In this document: positions 33,342-41,875 of the stretch, piece by piece
Layout of the letters: each line of letters opens with the position of its first letter
How positions within the stretch are numbered: position 1 is the first letter of the stretch
Assembly (NCBI GenBank): GCA_964594365.1
Contig: CAZQMB010000008.1
Coordinates: 1-64,000 of the forward strand
Reading direction: 5' to 3'
DNA length: 64,000 nt
Source of the DNA: CAIUSP01 sp964594365
GTDB lineage: Bacteria; Actinomycetota; Thermoleophilia; Solirubrobacterales; 70-9
The notes under the pieces: generated by a model
The model's database searches: none
Seen by the model: the letters and a program-made list of their open reading frames with translations, nothing else
Told to the model about the DNA's origin: nothing
Made by a program: the position numbers and the translations under genes

Positions 33342-34484
33342 ATGGCTAGCAAGACAGGAAAGACTGACGACAAGACAACCCTCCTCGCCGATCTCCAGGA
33401 GATGGACGAGGTCAAGTCGCTGATCACGCGTGGTCAGCAGCTCGGCGTGCTGACTTTCGGTGATGTCGCGACCGCAGTATCCGAGGTCGAGCTCGAGGAA
33501 TCCGATATCGAAGGCCTCTACGGCCACATCGAGTCGAGTGGTATCGAACTGGTCGAGGACCTCGACCCGGCTCAGAAGGCCGCCGCGGAGGAGGAGGCGC
33601 GGACCGCCCGCGGCCGCAAGCGCGCTGCAGCCAAGGCTTCGCTCGATCTGAAGCCCGACATGACCACCGATTCGCTCCAGCTCTTCCTCAAGGACATCGG
33701 CAAGGTCCGACTGCTCACCGCTCAGGAAGAGGTGGACCTCGCTCAGCGGATCGAGAAGGGTGACCTGAACGCGAAGCAGAAGATGGTCGAGTCGAACCTC
33801 CGCCTCGTCGTCTCGATCGCCAAGAACTATCGCAACCAGGGACTGCCGTTCCTCGACCTGATCCAGGAGGGAACCCTGGGCCTCGTCCGTGCAGCCGAGA
33901 AGTTCGACTACCGCAAGGGCTTCAAGTTCTCCACCTACGCAACCTGGTGGATCCGTCAGGCGATCGCCCGCGCGCTCGCCGACAAGGCACGGACCATCCG
34001 TATTCCGGTGCACGTCGTCGAGAAGCTGAACAAGATCGGACGCGCCGAGCGGAAGCTGGTCACCGAACTGGGTCGGGAGCCTACTCCGGACGAGATCGCC
34101 GAGATCACCGGTATCGATCCCGAGGAAGTCGACGCGATCAAGCGCTCAGCTCAGGCGCCCGTATCGCTCGAGAAGCCGGTCGGGGACGAGGAGGAGTCGG
34201 AGTTCGGCCAGTTCATCGCCGACGAGCAGGCCGAGTCGCCCTTCGACCGCGCCGCAGAGCTGCTGACCAAAGAAGCGCTGAAAGAAGCACTGGAGAACCT
34301 CTCTTATCGCGAGCGCCGCGTGCTGGAGCTCCGCTACGGGCTTGGTGGAGAGCATCCACGCACCCTCGATGAGGTCGGCCGTACCTTCAACGTCACTCGC
34401 GAACGGATCCGCCAGATCGAGAACCAGTCGCTGAAGAAGCTGCAGTCTCTAGCCGAGGCGCAGAAGCTCCGCGACTCCGCCTGA
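33342..34484 (+). CDS. rpoD: RNA polymerase primary sigma factor RpoD/SigA
   Basis: This 380-residue sigma-70 factor has a short region 1, then region 1.2 (DSLQLFLKDIGKVRLLTA), the core region 2 (NLRLVVSIAKNY ... FKFSTYATWWIRQAIARA), region 3, and region 4 (LSYRERRVLELRYGL ... VTRERIRQIENQSLKKL). All promoter-contact regions are intact, so it should be the housekeeping sigma factor. The N-terminal 100 residues carry an acidic/Ala-rich insert before region 1.2. It is transcribed divergently from yihY, and a prepilin peptidase follows. Confidence 0.94.
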   Translation: MASKTGKTDDKTTLLADLQEMDEVKSLITRGQQLGVLTFGDVATAVSEVELEESDIEGLYGHIESSGIELVEDLDPAQKAAAEEEARTARGRKRAAAKASLDLKPDMTTDSLQLFLKDIGKVRLLTAQEEVDLAQRIEKGDLNAKQKMVESNLRLVVSIAKNYRNQGLPFLDLIQEGTLGLVRAAEKFDYRKGFKFSTYATWWIRQAIARALADKARTIRIPVHVVEKLNKIGRAERKLVTELGREPTPDEIAEITGIDPEEVDAIKRSAQAPVSLEKPVGDEEESEFGQFIADEQAESPFDRAAELLTKEALKEALENLSYRERRVLELRYGLGGEHPRTLDEVGRTFNVTRERIRQIENQSLKKLQSLAEAQKLRDSA

Positions 34485-34534
34485 TTCCCTCGTAGTCCCG
34501 GAGGGGAGAGGAAATCGAGCGCGACCATCGGGAG

Positions 34535-35023
34535 ATGGTGGCCGCCGATGAGGTTTCGATACCCCTGATCGCCGGGGTCTCCTGCTCGGCGACTCTGGCT
34601 TGGGTTTGCATCACCGATCTGCGTGAGCGCTTGATACCCAACCGGGCGTTGATCCTCGGGGCAGTTCCGGTCTTGGTCACGTTTGCGATCAATTCTCCAG
34701 AGACGCTGCCGGGCAGGTTCAGCTGGGCCTTCGTCGGATCTCTGCCCTTCGCCCTCGTCTCGTGGTTCAAGCCAGAGGCGATGGGTATGGGCGACGCCAA
34801 GCTGGTTGGGTTCCTCGGACTCTGTCTCGGCTCGGCGGTCGTGACGGCCATAGTCTGCGCATTGCTCGCCGGCGGCTTAGCGGCGGTGCTGCTGTTCGCC
34901 CGCCGAGGGCTGGCGGCACGAAAGGCCACGATCCCGTTCGCCCCGTACCTCGCGCTCGGCGCTCTCATCAGTGCTATCGAGACCGGCTGGGTCTCTCAGA
35001 TCACCGAAATGGCGAGTTCGTGA
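34535..35023 (+). CDS. Prepilin peptidase (A24 family, short TadV/CpaA type)
   Basis: The 162-residue membrane protein carries the two aspartyl-protease Asp motifs: TDLRERLIPN near residue 27 and GMGDAKL near residue 84. The GxGD site is intact. It lacks the N-terminal methyltransferase domain found in PilD, as in TadV/CpaA of Flp pili. Five to six helices are predicted. The pilin-like protein at 24887 is a candidate substrate. No secretion ATPase is in the window. Confidence 0.88.
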   Translation: MVAADEVSIPLIAGVSCSATLAWVCITDLRERLIPNRALILGAVPVLVTFAINSPETLPGRFSWAFVGSLPFALVSWFKPEAMGMGDAKLVGFLGLCLGSAVVTAIVCALLAGGLAAVLLFARRGLAARKATIPFAPYLALGALISAIETGWVSQITEMASS

Positions 35024-35030
35024 AGTTGCT

Positions 35031-35042
35031 TTACTTTCTGAA
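35031..35042 (+). promoter_or_regulatory. Putative autoregulatory site of the HxlR gene
   Basis: TTACTTTCTGAA matches the core shared with the DoxX and YihY palindromes. The right half here is degraded (AAGCCT), so it is a weaker repeat. It lies between the -10 box (35052-35057) and the end of the peptidase gene, at the expected -35/spacer position, so binding would block transcription. Confidence 0.55.
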
Positions 35043-35051
35043 GCCTCTCCC

Positions 35052-35057
35052 TATAAT
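35052..35057 (+). promoter_or_regulatory. -10 box of the HxlR gene (probably leaderless)
   Basis: TATAAT is a perfect -10 hexamer. It ends seven bases before the ATG at 35065, so transcription should begin at the start codon. There is no ribosome binding site. TTTACT at 35030-35035 with a 16-base spacer is a possible -35. Confidence 0.65.
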
Positions 35058-35064
35058 CGCTCTT

Positions 35065-35400
35065 ATGAGTTTCGATCCGACCTGCCCCGTCTGTCGCACC
35101 GCCGAGGTGATTTCGGGCAAGTGGACGCTGATCATCATCAGGGACCTTGCCCACTCGCCCCAGCGTTTCTGCGAACTCGAACGATCGCTGGAAGGGATCA
35201 GCCCTCGCACGCTCTCTCTGCGCCTGCGCACGCTCGAGCAGTGGGGCATAGTCGAGCGTGAGACCTACCCCGAGGTGCCTCCGCGCGTGGAGTACTCGTT
35301 GACCGAGAAGGGCCAAGCGCTCGTCCCGATCGTCGAGGACATGCGCATCTACGGCGAGCGCTGGCTGCCCGCCGAGCAGCTCGAACCCACGCCCGCGTAG
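35065..35400 (+). CDS. HxlR family transcriptional regulator
   Basis: The 111-residue winged-helix protein shows the HxlR pattern ISGKWTLIIIRDLAHSPQRFCELERSLEGISPRTLSLRL and PRVEYSLTEKG. The N-terminal TCPVC has Cys7 and Cys10. Cys7 is at the conserved redox-sensing position of YodB, CatR and HypR. It likely senses quinones, diamide or hypochlorite and represses nearby genes. The ATG at 35065 is set by the -10 box and by the family's usual length. A longer frame extends upstream into the peptidase gene. Confidence 0.9.
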   Translation: MSFDPTCPVCRTAEVISGKWTLIIIRDLAHSPQRFCELERSLEGISPRTLSLRLRTLEQWGIVERETYPEVPPRVEYSLTEKGQALVPIVEDMRIYGERWLPAEQLEPTPA

Positions 35401-35476
35401 GCACGGGCACAGCCGGCGGTCGAAAAACCGTCTTCATGCAATCCAGCCTGCATCCGCAGGAGCACGCGCCTACGGG

Positions 35477-37141
35477 GTGAATGAATTCCCCGTGACCGTG
35501 ATCGAGAGTGCCAACGACCGCATCACCTTCGCTCTGGGCGAGCTCGCAAGCGATGCCGCCGAGCTCTTCGACGGTCTGCTCGCCCAGGGAGCCGAGATCC
35601 CCTTCGAGGTAGAGCCTGCCGACTCGGGCACTCCGCTGCCGATGTACGAGTACCAGCCTCTCACCGCAGACTTCATCCGCTCCAATGTCGCCGAGCTTCG
35701 CCGTCTTGCCGCTTACGGCGAGGTTGCAGATCTGGTCGGTGAGGAAACCGCGATGGGATTCCTGGTCGGCCTCTGGGATGGTCGCAGCGAGTTCACCCTC
35801 GACCGTGACCGCCTCCGCGGCGCCATCGCAGCGGTGATTGAGTCCGCCCCCGCCAACCCCGCCAGCGGCACCGAAGCCGGCGAGGTGGTGGTTCCGCTGG
35901 TCGGCTTCCACATGCCAGCCGAGGAGATCACCCTCGACGGCGTGCGCATCGTTCCGACATCCTCCATCTCCGACGCGCCGGCTGATGCCGTCGAGGCTGC
36001 AGGTGGCGATCGTGGCTACTTCGCGATCGTCCGCTCCGCAACCGTCACCGCGCCGGGCACTGCTGTCGCAGATGACCTTCGTCGCATGCTTCGCACCCTT
36101 CGCCTCTTCTCCAAGGGCAATGTCGGTCTCGGTACCTACGGCTGGGTTCGTCGCGCCGACGGTTGGGAGCGTTTCGGTACCGGTGCCGCGCGTGTGCGTC
36201 AGGGCGGCTATCGCCTGATCAACGACGAGTGCGAAGCCGTCGAGGCCTTCTCCAGGAAGATCGCCGCGACCCACGCCCGCACCCCCGCGCTCGACTGGGC
36301 TGTCTCCCGTTTCGATCTCGGTTGCGAACGACCCTCACAGATAGAGGCGCTGAGCGACTACCTGCTCGCCCTCCGCGGAATGCTCGAAGGCGGCGGCAAC
36401 GCCAACGTCAACCTCGGCGCGCGGGTCGCCGCACTCGCGGCCGACCCCGACCTTCGCGACGACGCGCGGATGACGGTCGAGCGTGGCCTGGCTTTGGAGC
36501 GCAAGCTCATGTCGGGTGCCAAGTTCACGCCTTCCAAGGGCTCTCAGCCGCTCGAGGCGATCGCCGGAATCGAGAACCTGTTGCGGAACCTGCTTCGCTC
36601 CGTCCTCGTGGGGGAGATCACGGGTGACCTGCGCGAGCGTGCCGACGAGATCCTCCTGAGCGACGGTCTTCGCGTAGGCGAGACCGTGCGTGAGACCAAT
36701 CAGACCGCGGAATGGCGCCTACCCGATCCCCGTCTGCCCGAGAAGTCGGATGGGCAGGCAACCGAGGATGCCGCTGCCGCAAGCGCCCCGACCACCATCG
36801 TGGTCGAAGAGGTGGACCTGCCCAAGCTGGTCGCCGACGAGCGCGCCGAGGAGTCCCGTGAGCGCAAGCGTCGCGAGGTCTTCATGCCCCAGGGCGACCC
36901 TGCCGAATACCAGAGGCATACCGCCAGCACCTCGACCGATTCCGAAACCGGCGATTGGCTGGCCGCCGACGGTGGCGTGGAGTGGCCCGCCTTCGCAGGT
37001 GGCCGCACCCGGCGCCAGAGCACCCGCAACCGCGAGACCGCCAGCGCCCTCAGCGCGAAGCAGCTCTTCCCCGTACCGGACGCCACCGACTGGGAGGTCG
37101 GCGAGCTCCGCTACGAGCGCAAGCGCCCACGCGCTATCTGA
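35477..37141 (+). CDS. Hypothetical protein with possible HEPN-like domain
   Basis: The 554-residue soluble protein was not recognised. Residues about 1-270 are mixed and acidic. About 275-400 is helical (SRFDLGCERPSQIEALSDYLLALRGMLEG ... MTVERGLALERKLMSGAKF ... IENLLRNLLRSVLVGE) and resembles an ApeA-like HEPN fold. The R-x4-6-H RNase motif is not evident. About 420-554 is Glu/Arg/Ser-rich and looks disordered, ending RKRPRAI. It converges on the BagB-like gene. The start is taken at ATG 35477 (MNEFPVTV), but TTG or GTG starts are possible. Confidence 0.55.
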   Translation: MNEFPVTVIESANDRITFALGELASDAAELFDGLLAQGAEIPFEVEPADSGTPLPMYEYQPLTADFIRSNVAELRRLAAYGEVADLVGEETAMGFLVGLWDGRSEFTLDRDRLRGAIAAVIESAPANPASGTEAGEVVVPLVGFHMPAEEITLDGVRIVPTSSISDAPADAVEAAGGDRGYFAIVRSATVTAPGTAVADDLRRMLRTLRLFSKGNVGLGTYGWVRRADGWERFGTGAARVRQGGYRLINDECEAVEAFSRKIAATHARTPALDWAVSRFDLGCERPSQIEALSDYLLALRGMLEGGGNANVNLGARVAALAADPDLRDDARMTVERGLALERKLMSGAKFTPSKGSQPLEAIAGIENLLRNLLRSVLVGEITGDLRERADEILLSDGLRVGETVRETNQTAEWRLPDPRLPEKSDGQATEDAAAASAPTTIVVEEVDLPKLVADERAEESRERKRREVFMPQGDPAEYQRHTASTSTDSETGDWLAADGGVEWPAFAGGRTRRQSTRNRETASALSAKQLFPVPDATDWEVGELRYERKRPRAI

Positions 37142-37168
37142 TCGCTTCGATTCGCCTTCGAGGAGTAC

Positions 37169-38305
37169 CTAGGACGCGGCCATGCGTTCGCGTTCGTCTC
37201 CGCTCGCGAACAGATACCCGTCGATCTTCAACAGTCCCCCTAGATCGTGCACGTCCTCGTCGAAGTACGGCACGCGGATCACTGTCTGAGCATTCAGGTC
37301 GCGTGACAGCCGGCTGATGTTCGCGGCATCGCGTGTGGCAAGCGCTCGGTAGTTGTCGAAGTTCGCGGACACCCGAGCCGCCAGATCGGAATCGACCCCG
37401 AGTTGATCGGTCAAGGTCTGCTCCACGCCCTCCCCTCCGTCGATCTCGTAATGGACCTTGTTGACGATGATCCCTCCGACCGGCATCTCGGCCTCGAGCA
37501 ACTTGCGCTGGAAGTAGATCGCCTCCTCGATCGGCTCTCCCTGTGGACCGCAGACGACGATGAAGCTGGTCGCCGGGTCGGCGAGGAGGTCGGAGACGCT
37601 TCGTGCCCGTTCGCTGAAACCGTCGACCATGCCGCTGAACGCCTGCAGGAACTCTCCGATATCCGAGAGCAGGTCGAATCCGAGGATTCGTTTGAGGACC
37701 TGGAACATCACCGCGCTCCCGCGCCCGATCAGGCTGGTCGCGAGGCCGGTCGGTCTCATGAAGATCTGCAGCGAGCGACCCTCGATGAACTGGGTCAGGC
37801 GCTTTGGCGCGTCGAGGAAGTCGAGCGCGTTGCGAGATGGCGGCGTATCGAGCACGAGGAAGTCGTAGTCGCCTGACTGGTGGATCTCGTAGAGCTTCTC
37901 CATCGCCATGTACTCCTGAGATCCGGCGAGGGCGTTGGAGATCTGCCTGTAGATGCGGTTCTCCAGGATGCGGTCTCTTGCCTCTTCATCAGGGGCGTTC
38001 CGCTCGACCAACTCGTCGAAGGTCGCCTTCGAGTCGAGCATCATCGCCCAGAGCTCTCCCTTCATCTCTACTCCGGCCTCTGTGAAGAGCGCCGGGTCGA
38101 CCTTTCGAGGCTCGTTCCCCAGCTCTTCCAGTCCGAGCGAGTCTGCCAGCCGCTTGGCCGGATCGATCGTCAGCACAGCCACCTTCATCCCGCGTGCCGC
38201 GAGGCCCGAGGCGATCGCTGCAGAGGTGGTCGTCTTGCCCACTCCGCCTGATCCGGCGCAGATGCAGATCTTCCTGTCGGCGAGGATCTCGGCGACCGAG
38301 GTCAT
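37169..38305 (-). CDS. ArsA/Get3-like ATPase, BagB type (second of pair)
   Basis: The 378-residue P-loop ATPase has the deviant Walker A GSGGVGKTT, switch I DPAKRLADSLG, and LDTPPSRNALDFLD as Walker B-like region. It belongs to the ArsA/Get3 family. In Mycobacterium tuberculosis the adjacent pair Rv3679/Rv3680 (BagA/BagB) has the same order and similar sizes. That pair is linked to resistance to glycerol toxicity and nitric oxide. The start overlaps the stop of the partner gene by 4 nt. A BagB-type assignment is inferred from order and size. Confidence 0.85.
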   Translation of the reverse strand: MTSVAEILADRKICICAGSGGVGKTTTSAAIASGLAARGMKVAVLTIDPAKRLADSLGLEELGNEPRKVDPALFTEAGVEMKGELWAMMLDSKATFDELVERNAPDEEARDRILENRIYRQISNALAGSQEYMAMEKLYEIHQSGDYDFLVLDTPPSRNALDFLDAPKRLTQFIEGRSLQIFMRPTGLATSLIGRGSAVMFQVLKRILGFDLLSDIGEFLQAFSGMVDGFSERARSVSDLLADPATSFIVVCGPQGEPIEEAIYFQRKLLEAEMPVGGIIVNKVHYEIDGGEGVEQTLTDQLGVDSDLAARVSANFDNYRALATRDAANISRLSRDLNAQTVIRVPYFDEDVHDLGGLLKIDGYLFASGDERERMAAS

Positions 38306-39234
38306 ACAGTCAGCTCCGAGAGTTCCTTGAAGTCGCCCAGATCCAACTGTGGCTTGAAGATGAACGGCAGCTCGGTTACCGGTGTGCGGGTCATCTCCTT
38401 GAGGCGCTCCAGTTGCGCCTGCTGGACGGTCGCGCGCTTGTGTTCGCTCATCGCTGCGGTGATGGCTGCTTTGGTGGGCCCTTCGGCGCTCTCTCGCATG
38501 CCCGCCAGAGTCTCTGCTTCCGTGTCGGTGAAGAGGTTGGGGTAGAGGGCGTTCATGTAGAGGCGATCCACTGCTACACCGACGTCGTCGATCAACTGGG
38601 TCTCGAGCGAAGCCGACTCGTTGACCGGCATCTCCTCGGGCAGTGCGACGATTGCCACCCCCGTCTCCTCGTGGTTGGTGATCTGGGCATCGAGGGTCGA
38701 GGCCTGATTGTGGATCGGACCGACCCGCGCAATCTCGGCGAATGTCCTCGGCGTCTGGAGGAAGCCGATGCCGTGACCGGTTGCGGGCGCGTCGACTATC
38801 ACCAGGTCGTACGGCTCCATACCCCTCACCTTGCGGTCGGGAAGCGTGAGTTCCCAGATCTTCCCGATCGTGACCAGTTCCTTCAGACCCGGCGCAGCTT
38901 GGGCGAGATAGAGGAAGAGCTTCGAGCGCATCAGCAGATCGCGCATCGCCTTCACCTTCAGCTGCAGCAGCAGGTACTCACGCATCGACTCATCGGGGTC
39001 GATCGAGATTCCCCAGAGGCCGGGTGTGAGCTCGACCTCGTTGAACCCCACCTGGGCACGCTTGAACACTCGTGAGGCGTTTTCCTGCGAGGCGATCTCA
39101 CAGACGATCGTGCGCTTGCCTCGAGCAGCGCCCGCGAGACCCAGGGAAAGGGCAACCGTGGACTTGCCCACGCCGCCTTTTCCGGTGACGAAAACCAGCT
39201 TCTTGTCGAGTAGATCGCTCACGCCTAGAGCCAT
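38302..39234 (-). CDS. ArsA/Get3-like ATPase, BagA type (first of pair)
   Basis: The chosen ATG 39234 (AAGGGG 10 bases upstream) gives 310 residues with VFVTGKGGVGKSTVALSLGLAGA at the start and VIVDAPATGHGIGFLQTPR as the Walker B/sensor region. It is the shorter partner of the downstream ATPase and overlaps it by four bases. Longer frames upstream would run through the divergent parA gene and are not used. As a Get3-like protein it likely works as a heterocomplex with the next product. Confidence 0.86.
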   Translation of the reverse strand: MALGVSDLLDKKLVFVTGKGGVGKSTVALSLGLAGAARGKRTIVCEIASQENASRVFKRAQVGFNEVELTPGLWGISIDPDESMREYLLLQLKVKAMRDLLMRSKLFLYLAQAAPGLKELVTIGKIWELTLPDRKVRGMEPYDLVIVDAPATGHGIGFLQTPRTFAEIARVGPIHNQASTLDAQITNHEETGVAIVALPEEMPVNESASLETQLIDDVGVAVDRLYMNALYPNLFTDTEAETLAGMRESAEGPTKAAITAAMSEHKRATVQQAQLERLKEMTRTPVTELPFIFKPQLDLGDFKELSELTV

Positions 39235-39315
39235 TCTTGCGAAACCCCTTGCAAATGGCTTCTCGGGAGGAATTCGTGGCAGGAATCGCATCAGGCGTGG
39301 GGAAACAACACGCAC

Positions 39316-40251
39316 ATGACTTCCAAGCCCAACACGCCTGCAAGTAAGAACACTGGCGCACGCCTGCGTGCCGACGACATCGTCACGCCCAAGCGTGGCC
39401 AGGCCAAGAAGGCCGAGTCCAAGGCCGCCACCGCCAAGAAGGCTGAGCCCAAGGCCGGCAAGACCGCTACCAAGGCTGCCTCCGGCGACAAGAAGCGCCG
39501 TGCCAAGGTGATCGCCTTCGCCAACCAGAAGGGTGGCGTCGCCAAGACGACCACCGCGCTCAACCTGGCCGTTGCCCTCAAGGAGTCCGGCCACAAGGTC
39601 CTCGCCATCGACATGGACCCTCAGGGAAACCTGACCATGAGCCAGGGCATCGACCCGGACAAGGTCGACAAGAGCATGTTCGACGTCCTCGTTCACGAGA
39701 TGTCCCTACGCGAGGTGATCGCCGAGCGTGAGATCGATGTCGCTGTCTCCTCGATCGACCTCGCCGGAGCCGAGATCGCGATGGCTGCACAGATCGGCCG
39801 CGAGCGTCGCCTGCAGAAGGCCGTCAACGAGATCCGTGGCGATTACGACTTCATCTGCATCGACACGCCGCCGAGCCTCGGTCTGCTGACCATCAATGCT
39901 CTGACCGCTGCCGACAAGGTGATCGTCCCCGTCCAGTGCGAGTACCTCTCGATGCGCGGTCTGATGCAGCTGCAGAACACCCTCCGGATGATCCGCGAGA
40001 ACCTGAACCCCAAGGTCGAGATCGAGGGCATCCTGCCGACCATGCTCGACTCGAGGACCGTTCACGCCAAGGAGGCGATCGAGATCCTCGAGGAGAACTT
40101 CGGCGACCTGGTCTTCCAGTCCCGGATCAAGAAGGCGATCAAGTTCGCCGAGGCTCCGGTTCGTGGCGCGTCCGTCCTCAAGTACGACCCCAAGGGCAAG
40201 GCCGCTACCTACTACCGTGATCTCGCCAAGGAGGTCATCTCACATGAGTAA
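39316..40251 (+). CDS. ParA-family ATPase with long basic N-terminal tail
   Basis: The 311-residue protein has a Lys/Ala-rich tail (residues 1-63, about 19 basic and 5 acidic residues), then a ParA/Soj ATPase: ANQKGGVAKTT (Walker A, residues 69-79), MDPQGN, IDTPPSLGLL. It shows no ParB and no parS in view. It is divergent from the BagA gene and overlaps ftsZ by eight bases, so its role is probably in positioning the division ring or in chromosome/plasmid-like segregation. The start ATG has GGGGAAAC upstream. Confidence 0.9.
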   Translation: MTSKPNTPASKNTGARLRADDIVTPKRGQAKKAESKAATAKKAEPKAGKTATKAASGDKKRRAKVIAFANQKGGVAKTTTALNLAVALKESGHKVLAIDMDPQGNLTMSQGIDPDKVDKSMFDVLVHEMSLREVIAEREIDVAVSSIDLAGAEIAMAAQIGRERRLQKAVNEIRGDYDFICIDTPPSLGLLTINALTAADKVIVPVQCEYLSMRGLMQLQNTLRMIRENLNPKVEIEGILPTMLDSRTVHAKEAIEILEENFGDLVFQSRIKKAIKFAEAPVRGASVLKYDPKGKAATYYRDLAKEVISHE

Positions 40252-41827
40252 GCGCGCCAGCATGCGTGAGGGCCCCCTCGCAGATCTCTTCCGCTCGACC
40301 GAGTCCTCGGTTGCCGAGGAAGAGGTCAAGATCACCGACAACACCGCTGCTGTCACTACGAGCGCCGGCGAGGATGCCGCTGTTGCAGTTGCCGAGGTGG
40401 TCGAGGCCGTGGAAGTCGTCGAGGCGGAGCAGGTCGCGGAGACCGTCACCCCCGAGGCTCCCGTAACCGAGCCCGAGGCTCCGGTGGACGATCCGGTAGA
40501 GACCGAGGACGAGCCCGCCGAAGAGCCGGTCGAAGCCGCCGAGCCCAAGGTGATCGAGGTCGACTCGCCCAATCACGAGGGACTCCAGGCACTGCTCAGC
40601 GGAGTGCCCACAGACACATCGCCGGCTTACGGCCGCAAGGAACCCGACACCATCACCTTCGATGCAATCCCCCGCAGCCACCAGGCAGTGCTCCGCGTGG
40701 TCGGAGTGGGGGGAGCAGGCGTCAACGCCGTCAACCGCATGGTCGAGGCGCAGGTTCCGGGTGTCGAGTTCGTCGCCATCAACACCGATCTCCAGTCGCT
40801 GCAGAACTCCAAGGCCGATGTCACCCTGCACATCGGCAGCGAGCTCACCCGTGGTCTCGGCTCGGGCTCGGATCCGCGAGTCGGCTATCGCGCCGCCTTC
40901 CAGGACCAGGACAAGATCAAGAGCTTGCTCGCAGGGTCCGACATGGTCTTCATCGCCGCCGGCGCAGGTGGGGGTACCGGTACCGGTGCCGCACCTATGG
41001 TTGCCAAGCTCGCCCGTGACGTCGGCGCGCTGACCGTCGCCGCCGTGACCAAGCCTTTCTCCTTCGAAGGTGCGCTTCGAGAAAAGCAGGCCGAGGAAGG
41101 AATCGCCGCCCTCAGCACCGAGGTCGACACGATGATCGTGGTGCCGAACGAGCGCCTGCTCGAGATCCTCGAGCGCCGCACCTCGATTCAGGACGCCTTC
41201 CGCGTGGCCGACGATGTGCTCCGCCAGTCGGTCCAGGGAATCTCGGATCTGGTCATGCTGCCGGGCCTGATCAACCTCGACTTCGCAGATGTCCGCACCA
41301 CCATGCTCGAGGCCGGCGACGCCATCCTCGGGATCGGCATGGGGATCGGCGAGCACCGCGCGATCCTCGCCGCGCAGAAGGCCGTCTCCTCGCCGCTTCT
41401 CGACAGCTCGGTGGAGGGAGCGCACTCGCTGCTGCTCTCGATCACCGGTGGCTCCGACCTCTCCCTCATCGAGGCGAGCGAGGCCGCCGAGGTCGTGCGC
41501 GAGGCAACGCATCCAGACGCCAACATCATCTTCGGCGCGAGCATCGACGAGGATCTCTCCGAGGAGGTCTGGGTCACCGTGATCGCCACCCGCTTCGACA
41601 AGAACCCGATCCGGCGTCGTCGCCACGATGCGGACGGACCGCGCGAGCCCAGCCCGCAGGGAGGACGCGGACGAGACTTCGACCCTCAACGTCGACCGCT
41701 TGCCGACTGGGAGAAGCGCTGGGCTGCCGAGGATCACTACTCGGCCGATCGCGGCTCACGCACACCTCGTCAGGCTGACACCAGGGGCATGTTCGTAGAC
41801 GTGCCCGAGTTCACTCCCGGTCAGTAG
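40244..41827 (+). CDS. ftsZ: FtsZ with acidic N-terminal extension
   Basis: The 527-residue tubulin-like GTPase. The N-terminal extension of about 145 residues is rich in Glu, Ala and Val. The GTPase follows (VVGVGGAGVNAVNRM, GGGTGTGAAP near residue 243), and the T7 loop NLDFADVR near 344 keeps both Asp residues. The C-terminal linker is Arg/Pro-rich and ends MFVDVPEFTPGQ, which recalls the conserved FtsZ C-terminal peptide. It overlaps parA, so it is not in a dcw cluster. It should polymerise, but whether it is the main FtsZ of the cell is unknown. Confidence 0.92.
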   Translation: MSKRASMREGPLADLFRSTESSVAEEEVKITDNTAAVTTSAGEDAAVAVAEVVEAVEVVEAEQVAETVTPEAPVTEPEAPVDDPVETEDEPAEEPVEAAEPKVIEVDSPNHEGLQALLSGVPTDTSPAYGRKEPDTITFDAIPRSHQAVLRVVGVGGAGVNAVNRMVEAQVPGVEFVAINTDLQSLQNSKADVTLHIGSELTRGLGSGSDPRVGYRAAFQDQDKIKSLLAGSDMVFIAAGAGGGTGTGAAPMVAKLARDVGALTVAAVTKPFSFEGALREKQAEEGIAALSTEVDTMIVVPNERLLEILERRTSIQDAFRVADDVLRQSVQGISDLVMLPGLINLDFADVRTTMLEAGDAILGIGMGIGEHRAILAAQKAVSSPLLDSSVEGAHSLLLSITGGSDLSLIEASEAAEVVREATHPDANIIFGASIDEDLSEEVWVTVIATRFDKNPIRRRRHDADGPREPSPQGGRGRDFDPQRRPLADWEKRWAAEDHYSADRGSRTPRQADTRGMFVDVPEFTPGQ

Positions 41828-41875
41828 CTCCGAACCCCGACTCTGCTGCCCCCGGCGACCCCGGTAGTCAGCGGC

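Noticed and set aside
39235..39696. Upstream extension of the BagA-like ATPase
   Set aside because: It runs antisense through parA and its promoter region. The ATG at 39234 begins the P-loop domain normally.
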